From TMP-86 sp031394735 (GTDB lineage Bacteria > Pseudomonadota > Gammaproteobacteria > Steroidobacterales > Steroidobacteraceae), in NCBI GenBank assembly GCA_031394735.1, contig JANMXI010000217.1:19902-83901 (forward strand): 64,000 nucleotides of DNA, in the 5' to 3' direction. The position numbers and the translations under genes were made by a program. Under the pieces are notes generated by a model. That model worked only from the letters and a program-made list of their open reading frames with translations. It was not told the origin of the DNA and did not search any database. Below are positions 33,517 through 42,192 of this stretch, piece by piece. Numbering within the stretch: position 1 is the first letter of the stretch; each line of letters opens with the position of its first letter.

Positions 33517-36348
33517 ATGCCAATTTCGCTGGTCCCCATCTTCTTTTTATCCGGCATCGCTGGACTTACGTTCGAAACATTGTGGTTCCGGCTCGCGGGT
33601 CTGTCCCTGGGGAACAGTGTTTGGAGCGCGAGCCTGGTGCTCGCCGCATTCATGGGTGGCCTCACCCTAGGCAACGGCCTGGTCGCGCGGTTCCATTCAC
33701 GGATTGAACGGCCGATCAGGGTATACGCACTGCTCGAACTTGGCATCGGTGTCGGCAGTTTTCTGGTCGTTCTCGCGCTGCCGCGACTGTCCGGCGCTCT
33801 CGGTCCTCTATTCGCAGCTGTCGCGGATACACCTTGGCTATTGAATGTCGCTCGGCTGGGAAGCGCGTTTGCGCTGCTGGTCCTGCCAACCACGGCGATG
33901 GGCGCAACATTGCCGCTCCTGACCGAAGCACTGTCGCGATCGAATCCGCGGTTCGGCGCGACTGTCGGCAAATTATACGGCTGGAATACGCTCGGCGCGA
34001 TGCTCGGCGCGATTGGCACCGAAGCCGTACTGGTACGCTTCTTCGGTATCGCGAGCGCTGGCCTGATCGCGTTGCTGCTGAATCTGACGGCGGGCGCGTT
34101 GGCGCTTCGCCTGGCAGCCGTGCCGGCCACTGCGCCGACGGCTACCACGCCCTCTCCTTCATTTACCGCACGAGCGTATCGATATCTGCTGGTCGCGCTG
34201 CTGTCAGGCGCAGTCATGCTCGCGCTCGAGGTCGTGTGGTTTCGGTTCCTGCTGCTGACGTACACGGGCACCGGACTCACTTTCGCTCTGATGTTGACCA
34301 TCGTGCTCGCAGGTATTGGGCTCGGCGGGCTTGCTGCAGGCAGGCTCGCGCGAAGATCCGAGTACTGTCATCGTTGGCTGCCACACGTGACGGCGCTCAG
34401 CGGCCTCCTGGTCGTGGCCACTTACTATGGCTTCGATCTGTTCACGGCCCAGCAATCTCGCGAAAGTGCGACGTTGTCCGTGTTTGCAGGCTTTGCAGTG
34501 TTCCTGATGCTGCCCGTGTCGCTGCTCTCCGGCGCGGCATTCACGTTGATCGCACATGCCGTCAAGCAGGAACTCGGTGGATCAATGCGAACGACCGGCG
34601 TTGTGGCGCTGTGGAATACGCTGGGAGCAACGGTCGGCTCCCTCGGCGCCGGCTTCGTACTGCTACCGACGTTGGGCATGGAACGCTCTCTATTCGCTCT
34701 TGCAGCTACCTATTTCGTCACCGCGTTGCTGGTGCCTGCAGTCAGCGCCGCGGAAGGCAAATTCGCCGCGCGCTCGGCCTGGGCCGCGATCGCAGTCGCG
34801 GGTCTGTCACTCGCGTTGTTCCCGTTCGGCCTCATGGAGCGATCATTCTTCAGGATCGTGGAACGCGGACTGCCGGAGCACACCCTGATCGCGACGCGCG
34901 AAGGCCTCACCGAGACTCTGCGCTACTATCGCCGTGATGTTTTCGGCGCGCCGGTGTTCTACCGCCTCGTGACGAATGGCTACTCGATGTCAGCAACGTC
35001 GGTCATCGCCAAACGCTACATGAAGCTGTACGTATACCTGCCGCTTGCGCTGCAGGCCGAGGCACATGACGCCCTGCTGATCAGCTACGGCGTGGGATCC
35101 ACCGCCAAGGCGTTGACTGACTCAGTCGGACTGCGGCGCATCGACGTGGTCGACATCTCGCGCGAAATCCTGCAAATGAATTCTGCCGTCTATGCCGACG
35201 CCGATAGCCCGCTGCACGACCCGCGCGTGACCGTCCACATCGAGGACGGACGCTTCTTCCTCGGAACGCACTCGCGCAAGTACGACTTGATCACCTCAGA
35301 GCCACCACCTCCGAAGGTCGCCGGCGTCGTGAATCTCTATACGCAGGAATACTTCCAGGCAATCCGCGATCATCTGACGCCAAATGGCCGCACCACCTAC
35401 TGGCTTCCGGTTCACCAACTACAGCCACTCGACACACTCGCGATCATCAAAGCGTTCTGCAATGTGTTCGAAGACTGCACACTGTGGGACGGCGCGGGAC
35501 TCGAATGGATGCTGATGGGTGGGCACGGCGCTAACGATCGCGTGCCGATCGACACCTTTACAGCGCAATGGCGTGACGACCGTGTGAAAGGAGAACTGGC
35601 AGCGCTTGGATTTGAGCTCCCAGAGCAGATGGGCGCGTTGTTTATGGGTGACGCAGCGTACCTCGCGAAGCTTTCGGCCAACATACCCGCAGTGACGGAC
35701 AATTATCCACAGCGGATTTCAAGCGAGCTGGTGCGCGATCCGGGCCGCGTGCCGCTCTATGCAGACATCATGGACGAACGCGACCGGCTTGTTCGATTTA
35801 CAAGCAGCGCATTCATCGCGCAATTGTGGCCACAGGGCCTCGCAGCGCAAGCACCGCCGTACTTCCATTACGAAGGCCTCATCAAGGATCACTTTACCCA
35901 AGGACTTTACCCGCCGGTTGATCCGGCGTTCCTGTGGGAGTCGATCGACGGCGCACTCGCGAACAGCCGACTTGAAGCCTTACCGCTGTGGCTGCTCGGC
36001 ACCGATCGGGACGCGCAGCGGAATGCTTTTGCTCTCGCCCGTCAGGGCGGCGTGCAAACGCCGGACCTTGAGCTCGAGCTCGCGCTTAGCCGCCTCGTAC
36101 AGCGCGACTACGCCGGTGCATTGCAAATCGTCGAGCATTCGATATCCACCGAGGGTGGTAAGAGTTCGGTAGGCACCCTTAGCCTGCTGTTGTACCTGCT
36201 CGGCAAGAACGGCAGGATCGACGACGCGCGCGCCTTGATTGCCACTATCGACACGAAGAAAATACCGGAAATTGTCAGTTTCTTTGAGTGGTTCGAGAGG
36301 AGGTTCGGCGTGCACGCCGGGCTGCTGCCCTCAAAGCCTCATCACTAA
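33517..36348 (+). CDS. Membrane-integrated spermidine synthase-like protein (MFS-like + SpeE fold + helical tail)
   Basis: 943 residues. Residues 1 to about 440 are hydrophobic, with twelve or more helices starting GIAGLTFETLWFRLAGLSLG, the start typical of 'fused MFS/spermidine synthase' proteins. About 460-720 is a SpeE-like Rossmann domain: ISYGVGSTAKAL (SAM-type glycine loop), VVDISREIL, ED-GRFFL, and ITSEPPPPKVAGVVNLYTQEYFQ. The last 220 residues are TPR-like helices (LLYLLGKNGRIDDARALI). ATG at 33517 is chosen because AAGGGA is then six bases away. A polyamine or SAM-dependent role is inferred from fold only. Confidence 0.82.
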   Translation: MPISLVPIFFLSGIAGLTFETLWFRLAGLSLGNSVWSASLVLAAFMGGLTLGNGLVARFHSRIERPIRVYALLELGIGVGSFLVVLALPRLSGALGPLFAAVADTPWLLNVARLGSAFALLVLPTTAMGATLPLLTEALSRSNPRFGATVGKLYGWNTLGAMLGAIGTEAVLVRFFGIASAGLIALLLNLTAGALALRLAAVPATAPTATTPSPSFTARAYRYLLVALLSGAVMLALEVVWFRFLLLTYTGTGLTFALMLTIVLAGIGLGGLAAGRLARRSEYCHRWLPHVTALSGLLVVATYYGFDLFTAQQSRESATLSVFAGFAVFLMLPVSLLSGAAFTLIAHAVKQELGGSMRTTGVVALWNTLGATVGSLGAGFVLLPTLGMERSLFALAATYFVTALLVPAVSAAEGKFAARSAWAAIAVAGLSLALFPFGLMERSFFRIVERGLPEHTLIATREGLTETLRYYRRDVFGAPVFYRLVTNGYSMSATSVIAKRYMKLYVYLPLALQAEAHDALLISYGVGSTAKALTDSVGLRRIDVVDISREILQMNSAVYADADSPLHDPRVTVHIEDGRFFLGTHSRKYDLITSEPPPPKVAGVVNLYTQEYFQAIRDHLTPNGRTTYWLPVHQLQPLDTLAIIKAFCNVFEDCTLWDGAGLEWMLMGGHGANDRVPIDTFTAQWRDDRVKGELAALGFELPEQMGALFMGDAAYLAKLSANIPAVTDNYPQRISSELVRDPGRVPLYADIMDERDRLVRFTSSAFIAQLWPQGLAAQAPPYFHYEGLIKDHFTQGLYPPVDPAFLWESIDGALANSRLEALPLWLLGTDRDAQRNAFALARQGGVQTPDLELELALSRLVQRDYAGALQIVEHSISTEGGKSSVGTLSLLLYLLGKNGRIDDARALIATIDTKKIPEIVSFFEWFERRFGVHAGLLPSKPHH

Positions 36349-36597
36349 CGCGCCGGGCCGGGTCAACAGTACCAAGACATCAATCACATCAGCGAGTGTC
36401 GCACCGGCGGCGCGCAGAATGTTCTCGCAGTTGATAATCGCCTGCCGCGTCTGCTCCCGGATCGTCGACCCGGCCAGTTGGTTGGTCTTCGGATCGATTC
36501 CGGCGATGCCCGACAGGTAGATGGTATCGCCAACCCGAACTGCCTGACTGAACAGCGGCGAATTAGGCGCGTCGCAAGTCCGAATGATCTGCTTCAC
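36331..36597 (-). pseudogene. ridA: RidA-family protein, C-terminally truncated
   Basis: 88 residues from a GTG overlapping the upstream gene's stop (GTGA). It has the RidA N-terminal two-thirds: SPLFSQAVRVGDTIYLSGIAGIDPKTNQ, then EQTRQAIINCENILRAAGATLADVIDVLVLL. The usual 125-130-residue protein continues with the conserved arginine-containing RATxxVxxLP strand; here it ends LTRPGALVMRL just inside the 3' end of the convergent spermidine synthase-like gene. The catalytic arginine is thus missing, and enamine/imine deaminase activity is improbable. Confidence 0.7.
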
Positions 36598-37634
36598 GCG
36601 TCTTTCCCAGCATTCATCTGAAAGCCTGCTTCTCGCCACGCTTTCATACCGCCGTCGAGCGCCACTGCACCCTGGAAACCCATCTGGCGCAAAGTGGCGG
36701 CTGCCAGCGTAGATATGCGGCCGAACTCGCAGTAGGAAAGAATTCGTCGTGTCGGATCCGTCAACTCCTGATTGACGCGCAATTCGAGCTGACCGCGTGG
36801 CAGGAGCCGCGCTCCGGGGATATGCCCTTCTTCATAGGCATCGCGCTCACGAACATCGAGCAACACCAGATCGTCATTACCCGTATCCAGGCGACGCTTG
36901 AGTTCGCCGAGAGACATGAACGGGACGATGGCGGCCGCTTCTGACAACATCTGAGCCACGGTCTTGCCGCCGCTCATGTTGGTGCGCAATGCCTCGGTCA
37001 CGTGCGTGGGCATCGAGAGATTCAGGCTTTTCATCATGTCGACAAAAGCACCGCGTTCGCGCTTCTGCAGCCGCGGATTCTCCGCCACTTCCTGCCCGAT
37101 GGTGGAGTGAGGTCGATTCTTGTACTCGTGCGCCGGAAAGACCATCAGCGCTGGATCGAGTGTAAGAAGGCCACTGAACAGGCTGTCGAAAAGCGCTTCC
37201 GCGTTGCCGCTGGGCAAATCGGTGCGTCCGGTGGCACCGATGAGCAATGTGTCACCCGTAAAAACACGGTCTCCCATGACCAGGGACATGGAGTCCTGCG
37301 TGTGTCCCGGCGTATGCAGGACCTGCAATCGAAGCTTGCCGAGGGCGAGCAGGTCACCATCGCGGAGGCGAAGATCGACGAACGGCGCAGGACTGGCGCT
37401 GTGCATCACCACCGGCACCTCGAGCTGGCGTGCGAGCTGTTGGGTGGCTGAGAAATGATCTGCGTGAGTATGCGTGTCGATGAGGTAGTGAATGCGCACG
37501 CCATCGCGCGCCGCCAACGCCTTGTAGCGGTCGATCTGACTCAGTTCCGGATCAATGAGTGCGGCAGCACAGCTTTCCTCGCACCCGATCAGATAGGACC
37601 GACATCCCCCCGTCGCGACTGTTTCGAAGATCAT
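36594..37634 (-). CDS. MBL-fold hydrolase fused to rhodanese (persulfide dioxygenase-like)
   Basis: 346 residues. N-terminal metallo-beta-lactamase domain with H55-x-H57-x-D59-H60 (THTHADH), H111, D128 and H169, and the ETHE1/Blh-type start FETVATGGCRSYLIG. C-terminal rhodanese domain (about 235-345) with active-site C302 in SYCEFGRIS. ETHE1-rhodanese fusions oxidise glutathione persulfide and pass sulfur, detoxifying sulfide. GGAGG precedes the ATG at 37634. The truncated RidA gene follows with a 4-bp overlap. It is divergent from the TPR gene at 37780. Confidence 0.85.
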   Translation of the reverse strand: MIFETVATGGCRSYLIGCEESCAAALIDPELSQIDRYKALAARDGVRIHYLIDTHTHADHFSATQQLARQLEVPVVMHSASPAPFVDLRLRDGDLLALGKLRLQVLHTPGHTQDSMSLVMGDRVFTGDTLLIGATGRTDLPSGNAEALFDSLFSGLLTLDPALMVFPAHEYKNRPHSTIGQEVAENPRLQKRERGAFVDMMKSLNLSMPTHVTEALRTNMSGGKTVAQMLSEAAAIVPFMSLGELKRRLDTGNDDLVLLDVRERDAYEEGHIPGARLLPRGQLELRVNQELTDPTRRILSYCEFGRISTLAAATLRQMGFQGAVALDGGMKAWREAGFQMNAGKDA

Positions 37635-37779
37635 TTTGCCTCCGGTATTGTTGACGCGAGAGTCTAACGGGCTTAGGCAATCGCCGCCACGCGCAGACCC
37701 ATGGACAAACACGCAGTACGAGTGGCATCGTAAAGTCATTCGGCAGGCATTCACGCCGATGCCTGCAAGGAGATGGTCG

Positions 37780-39390
37780 ATGCGTGTTGCAGTCCTCTTA
37801 CTCGCCGTCGGATGCGTATTGCTCGCGCCGGTTCTGGGGCAGGGTCAATCGAGCGATTCGCATGGCGCGAAGCACGTCCAGGTCCGCGCCGGCGACATCG
37901 CCTTCGCCAATTCTGGCTCCAAAGCTGCCCAGGCGCCCTTCCTCGAAGGGCTCGCACTGTTACATGACTTTGAGTATGAGCGCGCCGCCGGGGCGTTTCG
38001 CCGCGCGGAGACCGCGGATCCCTCGTTCGCGATGGCCTATTGGGGTGAGGCTATGACTCACAACCACGGCATCTGGATGGAGCAGGATCTGCCTGCCGCG
38101 CGCGCGGTGCTCTCCAAGCTCGGTTCCACGCCCGATGCGCGACGCGCCAAAACGGGCACGGCGAGGGAGCGCGCGTATCTGGGCGCCCTCGAGATTCTCT
38201 ACGGCGATGGCACGAAGGAAGCACGCGATTTTCGCTACGCCGACGCCATGCAAGTTGTCCATGCGACGTACCCGAGCGATGTCGATGCCACGGCGTTCTA
38301 TGCACTCTCGTTGCTAGGTACGTGCCATTCAGGTCGTGACTTTGCCGTCTATATGAAGGCGGCAGCACTACTGGAAGTCGTCTATCCGTCTCACCTGCGT
38401 CACCCCGGCGTGCTGCACTATCTGATCCATTCGTACGATGACCCCATTCACGCGCCGCTGGGGCGGCGGGCGGCGGAGCGCTACGGCGCGTTGGCGCCGG
38501 ATGCACCGCATGCGCTGCATATGACCTCGCACATTTTTCTGGCGCTGGGCATGTGGGATGACGTGATCACGGCCAATCTGCAGGCGATCGCCGCCGGCAA
38601 TGCCTATACGTCGCATCACGGGCACGCGCCGAAAGGATGTGGACATTATCCGACCTGGCTGATGTATGGATACCTTCAAGAGGGAAGAAGCGCGGCAGCC
38701 GTAGACATGATCGCGGTGTGCCGACAAAGCGCCACCGCGCTGCCTGCCACCACGCCAGCGAGTTTCGATCCGGATCGAAGCGCGATCAGCTCCTATGTCT
38801 ACATGCGCTGGTTGCAGGTGGTGGAGACGGGAAATGCATCGCCGATCGAGTCACTGAATGGGTCAAGCTCCGGCAACGAGTCACCGGCTTTTTTTGCAGC
38901 CTACGCGGATGCGGTCACTGCGCTGCGAATCGGCGACTTGCCGCAGTTGAATGCCGCGGTGGCCACACTCGCGCAACGCCAGGTCCCCTTGCTGTCGCAA
39001 CTTGCCGCCGGAGGCGACGAAGCGCGCACCGACCGCGAAAGCGTCAATGTGATCGTCAATCAAATGTCCGCGGTTGCGCGAATACGTTCCGGAGACACAG
39101 AAGGCGGCCTCGTCAGCTTACGCAAAGCGGCGGACGCGGAATCTGCGATGGCCATGGAATTTGGACCGCCGATGGTTGCGCTGCCCAGTTGGGAACTGCT
39201 CGGCGAGGAGCTGTTGCGTGCGCAGAAGCCGGCGGATGCGGAGCGCGCGTTCCGCAACGCCTTGGCCCGCGCACCAGGGCGGACGCGCAGTCTACGGGGC
39301 CTGCTGCAAAGCGAACAATTGACGGGCGATACCGCGGGCGCCGCTGCCACCCAACTGGAATTGGCACGCTATCCGCGCAAAGCCCACTGA
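37780..39390 (+). CDS. Secreted TPR protein
   Basis: 536 residues: signal peptide (VAVLLLAVGCVLLAPVLGQGQ), then TPR-like helix pairs (LEGLALLHDFEYERAAGAFR; DPSFAMAYWGEAMTHNH) with recurring histidines (HPGVLHYLIHSYDDPIHAPLG; HALHMTSHIFLALGMWDDV; SHHGHAPKGCGHYPTWLM). It is a distant paralogue of 17872-19596 with the same order of motifs. Family members are uncharacterised exported TPR proteins. ATG at 37780 follows AGGAGATGG. A periplasmic assembly or metal-binding role is an inference. Confidence 0.75.
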   Translation: MRVAVLLLAVGCVLLAPVLGQGQSSDSHGAKHVQVRAGDIAFANSGSKAAQAPFLEGLALLHDFEYERAAGAFRRAETADPSFAMAYWGEAMTHNHGIWMEQDLPAARAVLSKLGSTPDARRAKTGTARERAYLGALEILYGDGTKEARDFRYADAMQVVHATYPSDVDATAFYALSLLGTCHSGRDFAVYMKAAALLEVVYPSHLRHPGVLHYLIHSYDDPIHAPLGRRAAERYGALAPDAPHALHMTSHIFLALGMWDDVITANLQAIAAGNAYTSHHGHAPKGCGHYPTWLMYGYLQEGRSAAAVDMIAVCRQSATALPATTPASFDPDRSAISSYVYMRWLQVVETGNASPIESLNGSSSGNESPAFFAAYADAVTALRIGDLPQLNAAVATLAQRQVPLLSQLAAGGDEARTDRESVNVIVNQMSAVARIRSGDTEGGLVSLRKAADAESAMAMEFGPPMVALPSWELLGEELLRAQKPADAERAFRNALARAPGRTRSLRGLLQSEQLTGDTAGAAATQLELARYPRKAH

Positions 39391-39414
39391 CTGTTCAATA
39401 CAGTGACGGGCTTG

Positions 39415-39648
39415 TCACTCGCGCGCCAACGGATTGTGCGTGGGCGCTGCGATGCGCGTCAGCGTGTTGCAGTCGACATGATGAAACGGCTCCGTCTGCT
39501 TGCGCGGACCTTCGGGTTTCGGATTCACATCCAGGCCCCGTACACCTTCCCAGATACCGGCCATGCCCGTCAGCGGACCCAGATTGGCCAGGGTGTTCAC
39601 ATCGACGGATTCGGGCTCGGTGTAGATGTCCTCCGGAAACTCGCTCAT
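39415..39648 (-). pseudogene. Nitrobindin-like heme-binding beta-barrel gene with internal deletion
   Basis: The frame encodes 77 residues. The first 50 (SEFPEDIYTEPESVDVNTLA, LGPLTGMAGIWEGVRGLDVN, GPRKQ) match the N-terminus, and the last 30 (EPFHHVDCNTLTRIAAPTHN) the C-terminus, of the roughly 200-residue heme-binding beta-barrel (FABP/nitrobindin-like) family as I know it. About 120 residues between KQ and EPFHH are absent and the frame is preserved. A barrel without its middle strands cannot fold normally. It overlaps the preceding aminotransferase stop by ATGA, so it was the second gene of that operon. Confidence 0.65.
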
Positions 39649-40517
39649 GTGCGACCCGAGTGCGCGAACTGCCAGTAGAGTTCGCGCGCCCTGCGATACA
39701 AAGGTCCGGCTGCCAGCGTGCGCGCATCGATGCGCGTGACCGGCGCCACCTTCGCATAGTTTCCGCAGCTCCAGATTTCATCGGCGCGCTCGAAATCCTG
39801 ATACGTCAGCACTGATTCCTGAACTTGCACGCCGGCTGAACGCAGCAGCCCGATCACTCGCTGGCGCGTAATGCCGTTCAAGAACGTGCCGTTCGCGATC
39901 GGCGTGTGCACCACGCCATCACGGGCCATGAAGATATTGGCCGTGCCAAGCTCGGCAATATTGCCGAGCATGTCGCGCAGCAGGCAATTGCCGAAGCCCC
40001 GACGGTGCGCCTCTGTCAACGCCCGCGCGTTGTTCGGGTACAGGCAACCCGCTTTGGCGTCGACCGGCATGGTGTCGATGGAGGGCCGACGGTACGGTGA
40101 CAGCGTGATGGCCGTATCTCCCGGCACCGGCATCGGGGTTTCATACAGGGTCAGACACCAGCGTGTCGATTCGGGATCCGGCGGCACCGAGAGAGGGCCG
40201 CCGTGCTCAGCCCAATACATCGGACGGATGTACAACTCCGGATTCGGCCCGAAGCGCTTCACGCCATCGCGAACCAAACCCACCCAGGTGTCGAGTGGCA
40301 CCACTGCTTTTAGTCCAATCTTCGGTGCGGAATCATTGATCCGCGCGCAATGCCGTTCGATGTCCGGCGTCACGCCGTCGAAGGCGCGAGCGCCATCGAA
40401 GACCGTGGACCCAAGCCAAGTGGCATGGGTTCTGGGCCCCATCAGGGCGATGTTGCCTTCGTGCCAATCGTTGGCGTAGAAGGTCCAGGTGCGGGAAACA
40501 GTGTCTGATTTGGCCAT
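39645..40517 (-). CDS. Class IV (branched-chain-type) aminotransferase
   Basis: 290 residues, PLP fold type IV. Seen: an N-terminal FYANDWHEGNIALMGPRTHATWLGSTVFDGARAF, the substrate-binding RHCARIN, the region around the PLP lysine (DAKAGCLYPNNARALTEAHRRGF), the glutamate loop ELGTANIFMARDG, and GITRQRVIGLL, which contacts the cofactor phosphate. Sequences with this pattern include D-amino-acid or R-amine transaminase relatives as well as branched-chain ones, so amine donor and stereospecificity are open. ATG at 40517; longer frame lacks similarity. Confidence 0.82.
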   Translation of the reverse strand: MAKSDTVSRTWTFYANDWHEGNIALMGPRTHATWLGSTVFDGARAFDGVTPDIERHCARINDSAPKIGLKAVVPLDTWVGLVRDGVKRFGPNPELYIRPMYWAEHGGPLSVPPDPESTRWCLTLYETPMPVPGDTAITLSPYRRPSIDTMPVDAKAGCLYPNNARALTEAHRRGFGNCLLRDMLGNIAELGTANIFMARDGVVHTPIANGTFLNGITRQRVIGLLRSAGVQVQESVLTYQDFERADEIWSCGNYAKVAPVTRIDARTLAAGPLYRRARELYWQFAHSGRT

Positions 40518-40605
40518 AAGCAAGGATAAGCGATAGTCCTTGACCGCGCACTTCCGCACGCGCCTACTGCTACCAGGCATAGGAAACCCGGTGGATTCCG
40601 GATGA

Positions 40606-41184
40606 TCAGTGGCTGCCCAGGGACGCCAACAGCACGGTAGCGGTGTCGACAACTTCAGCAAACTCCAAGTGCAGATCGCCAAGCGCCGCGTTGTGAACGT
40701 CCTCGGCCCGTCGAGGTCGGCCGTCGGCGCCAGCGCGTGCAAACGCTGCTGTCGCGTCGGATACGACATAGGTCTTAAAGCCCAGGTTTCCGGCCATCCG
40801 GACTGTTGTGGAAATACAGTGATTGGTCGTTAATCCAACGACGACCAAATTCACGATCCCGCTCTGCCGCAAGTCCGCTTCGAGAGTCGTACCAATAAAG
40901 GCACTGTTAACCCATTTTCGGTAGACGATTTCACCACTACGCGGAAGCGCTTGGGCTTTTGGCTCATTGCCTAACGTTGCCGGCCGAAAGCAGCCCGCCG
41001 GACTGCTCGAGCAATGGTGTACGTGTATAACCGGGGCCAGCGCTTCGCGCCAATACTGTATCAGCGATGCGACGCGCGATTCCGCGGCGGGGTTGTTGCG
41101 GGGACCCCACGACGAATCATCGAAACCTTTTTGCATAACAACCACGATCAGCGCGGTATTTCGATCGAGTGGCAGTGGCTTCAC
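40606..41184 (-). CDS. Isochorismatase-fold cysteine hydrolase with missing catalytic Asp
   Basis: 192 residues, full isochorismatase-like fold. The Lys (K90, in VYRKWVNSAFIGT) and nucleophilic Cys (C123, in GLTTNHCISTTVR) of the D-K-C triad are present. The first member, normally Asp in VIDxQ, is Val at residue 16 (LIVVVMQKGFDD; GTT where GAT is expected). One A-to-T change would explain it, so the enzyme may be dead, altered or a binding protein. GTG at 41184 has GGAG upstream. It is divergent from a LysR gene across a 102-bp gap that recurs upstream of the TonB receptor. Confidence 0.8.
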   Translation of the reverse strand: MKPLPLDRNTALIVVVMQKGFDDSSWGPRNNPAAESRVASLIQYWREALAPVIHVHHCSSSPAGCFRPATLGNEPKAQALPRSGEIVYRKWVNSAFIGTTLEADLRQSGIVNLVVVGLTTNHCISTTVRMAGNLGFKTYVVSDATAAFARAGADGRPRRAEDVHNAALGDLHLEFAEVVDTATVLLASLGSH

Positions 41185-41292
41185 CTTTTCTCCGCATTTG
41201 ATCTAGACTCCCCAAAGAACTTTGCCTCTTCGGGTGCAGGCATCCAAAGTAACGATGGGGGTATCGGTTTTGCCGATCGGTTGCAGATGACG
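41134..41292 (-). repeat. Inverted repeat copy 1: leader and 5' end of the isochorismatase-fold gene
   Basis: Read on the minus strand, 41292-41182 (111 nt, ending with the GTG start codon) aligns without gaps to 42827-42937, with 89 of 111 positions equal by my count (about 89 % over the first 70). After a 6-nt gap the similarity continues for 36 coding nucleotides (CTC GAT CGA AAT... to ATG). The start codon of the LysR gene (41287) lies inside it. It reads as a possible peptide HLQPIGK-x-D-x-PIVTLDACTRRG, with most changes at third positions. Confidence 0.8.
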
Positions 41293-42192
41293 AACGACCT
41301 GGAAATTCGGCACTGTCGCGTATTGGTTGCTGTCAGCGATCATGGCGGTGTCAGTGCCGCAGCGCGCGCTTTGGGTTTGGCTCAATCCACGGTTTCGGAA
41401 ACGTTGCTGTCACTGGAGCGACTCATCGGCACGCCGATAACGCTACGCCGGCCCGGCCAGGAGGCTGCGCTTACGGTCGCTGCGGTCGCTTTGCTCCCCC
41501 ATGCTCATGCACTGATCGGTGCGTCGGAGGCGGCGTTGGCAGCGGTGACCTCGGATCACCGCAACGTGATTCGTCTCGGCGCAGTGGAATCGGCCAGCAC
41601 GTTTCTTTTGCCGCCTGCATTGACAGCGTTTCGATCGCACTGGCCGGGATTGGACGTGCAAATCACGATTGGGCTGTGTGACGACCTGCGCAAGCGCGTA
41701 CACCGTCGTGAGCTCGCTGCAGCCATCACCGTCGAGGGGCCGAAGGGCGCGCTCGATCGGGAGGGCAGCGGGAGTCGCATGCTTTCTCCGACTCGGCTGT
41801 GTTTGTTTGTATCATCAAGAGACACACTGGGTGGACTCAAGGTTAAGAAGCGGGATCTGGCGCGCCGCCCGCTTTTGCTTCCCGATCCGGATGGCGCCTT
41901 CAATACGCTGATGCGTGCCTGGTTCGCAACTTCGGATGAGCAGCCGCGATTCGAATCGGCGGGAAGTATTGATGGCGTAAAAATTGGCGTTCGCAGCGGC
42001 GAGTATGTCGGGCTACTTCCCGGCTACGCTGTTGCCAAAGAACTCGCCCTTGGCGAATTCCAGGATGTGCGCGTACAGGAACCGCTACCCACCATTGCTC
42101 TGGAATTGACGACACATGACCGACCGGCCGAGGCTTCCCCGCTCGAGGACATGATCCATTGCATCGAGCAGGCTTCCGCCGCTATTCATTGA
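41287..42192 (+). CDS. LysR-family transcriptional regulator
   Basis: 301 residues. N-terminal winged HTH at about 6-65 (VSDHGGVSAAARALGLAQSTVSETLLSLERLIG), then the two-lobe effector domain (VIRLGAVESASTFLLPPALTAF; PLLLPDPDGAFNTLMRAWF; GVRSGEYVGLLPGYAV). Normal length. It is divergent from the isochorismatase-fold gene, the usual arrangement for a LysR regulator and its target, and the intervening sequence is repeated before the TonB receptor, so both may be targets. Start ATG 41287 lacks a good RBS; the frame is open upstream through the repeat. It overlaps the convergent DUF1579 gene by 7 bp. Confidence 0.88.
   Translation: MTNDLEIRHCRVLVAVSDHGGVSAAARALGLAQSTVSETLLSLERLIGTPITLRRPGQEAALTVAAVALLPHAHALIGASEAALAAVTSDHRNVIRLGAVESASTFLLPPALTAFRSHWPGLDVQITIGLCDDLRKRVHRRELAAAITVEGPKGALDREGSGSRMLSPTRLCLFVSSRDTLGGLKVKKRDLARRPLLLPDPDGAFNTLMRAWFATSDEQPRFESAGSIDGVKIGVRSGEYVGLLPGYAVAKELALGEFQDVRVQEPLPTIALELTTHDRPAEASPLEDMIHCIEQASAAIH

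Noticed and set aside
33348..34301. 317-residue minus-strand frame
   Set aside because: Shadow of the spermidine synthase-like gene; Ser/Arg/Pro-rich without motifs.
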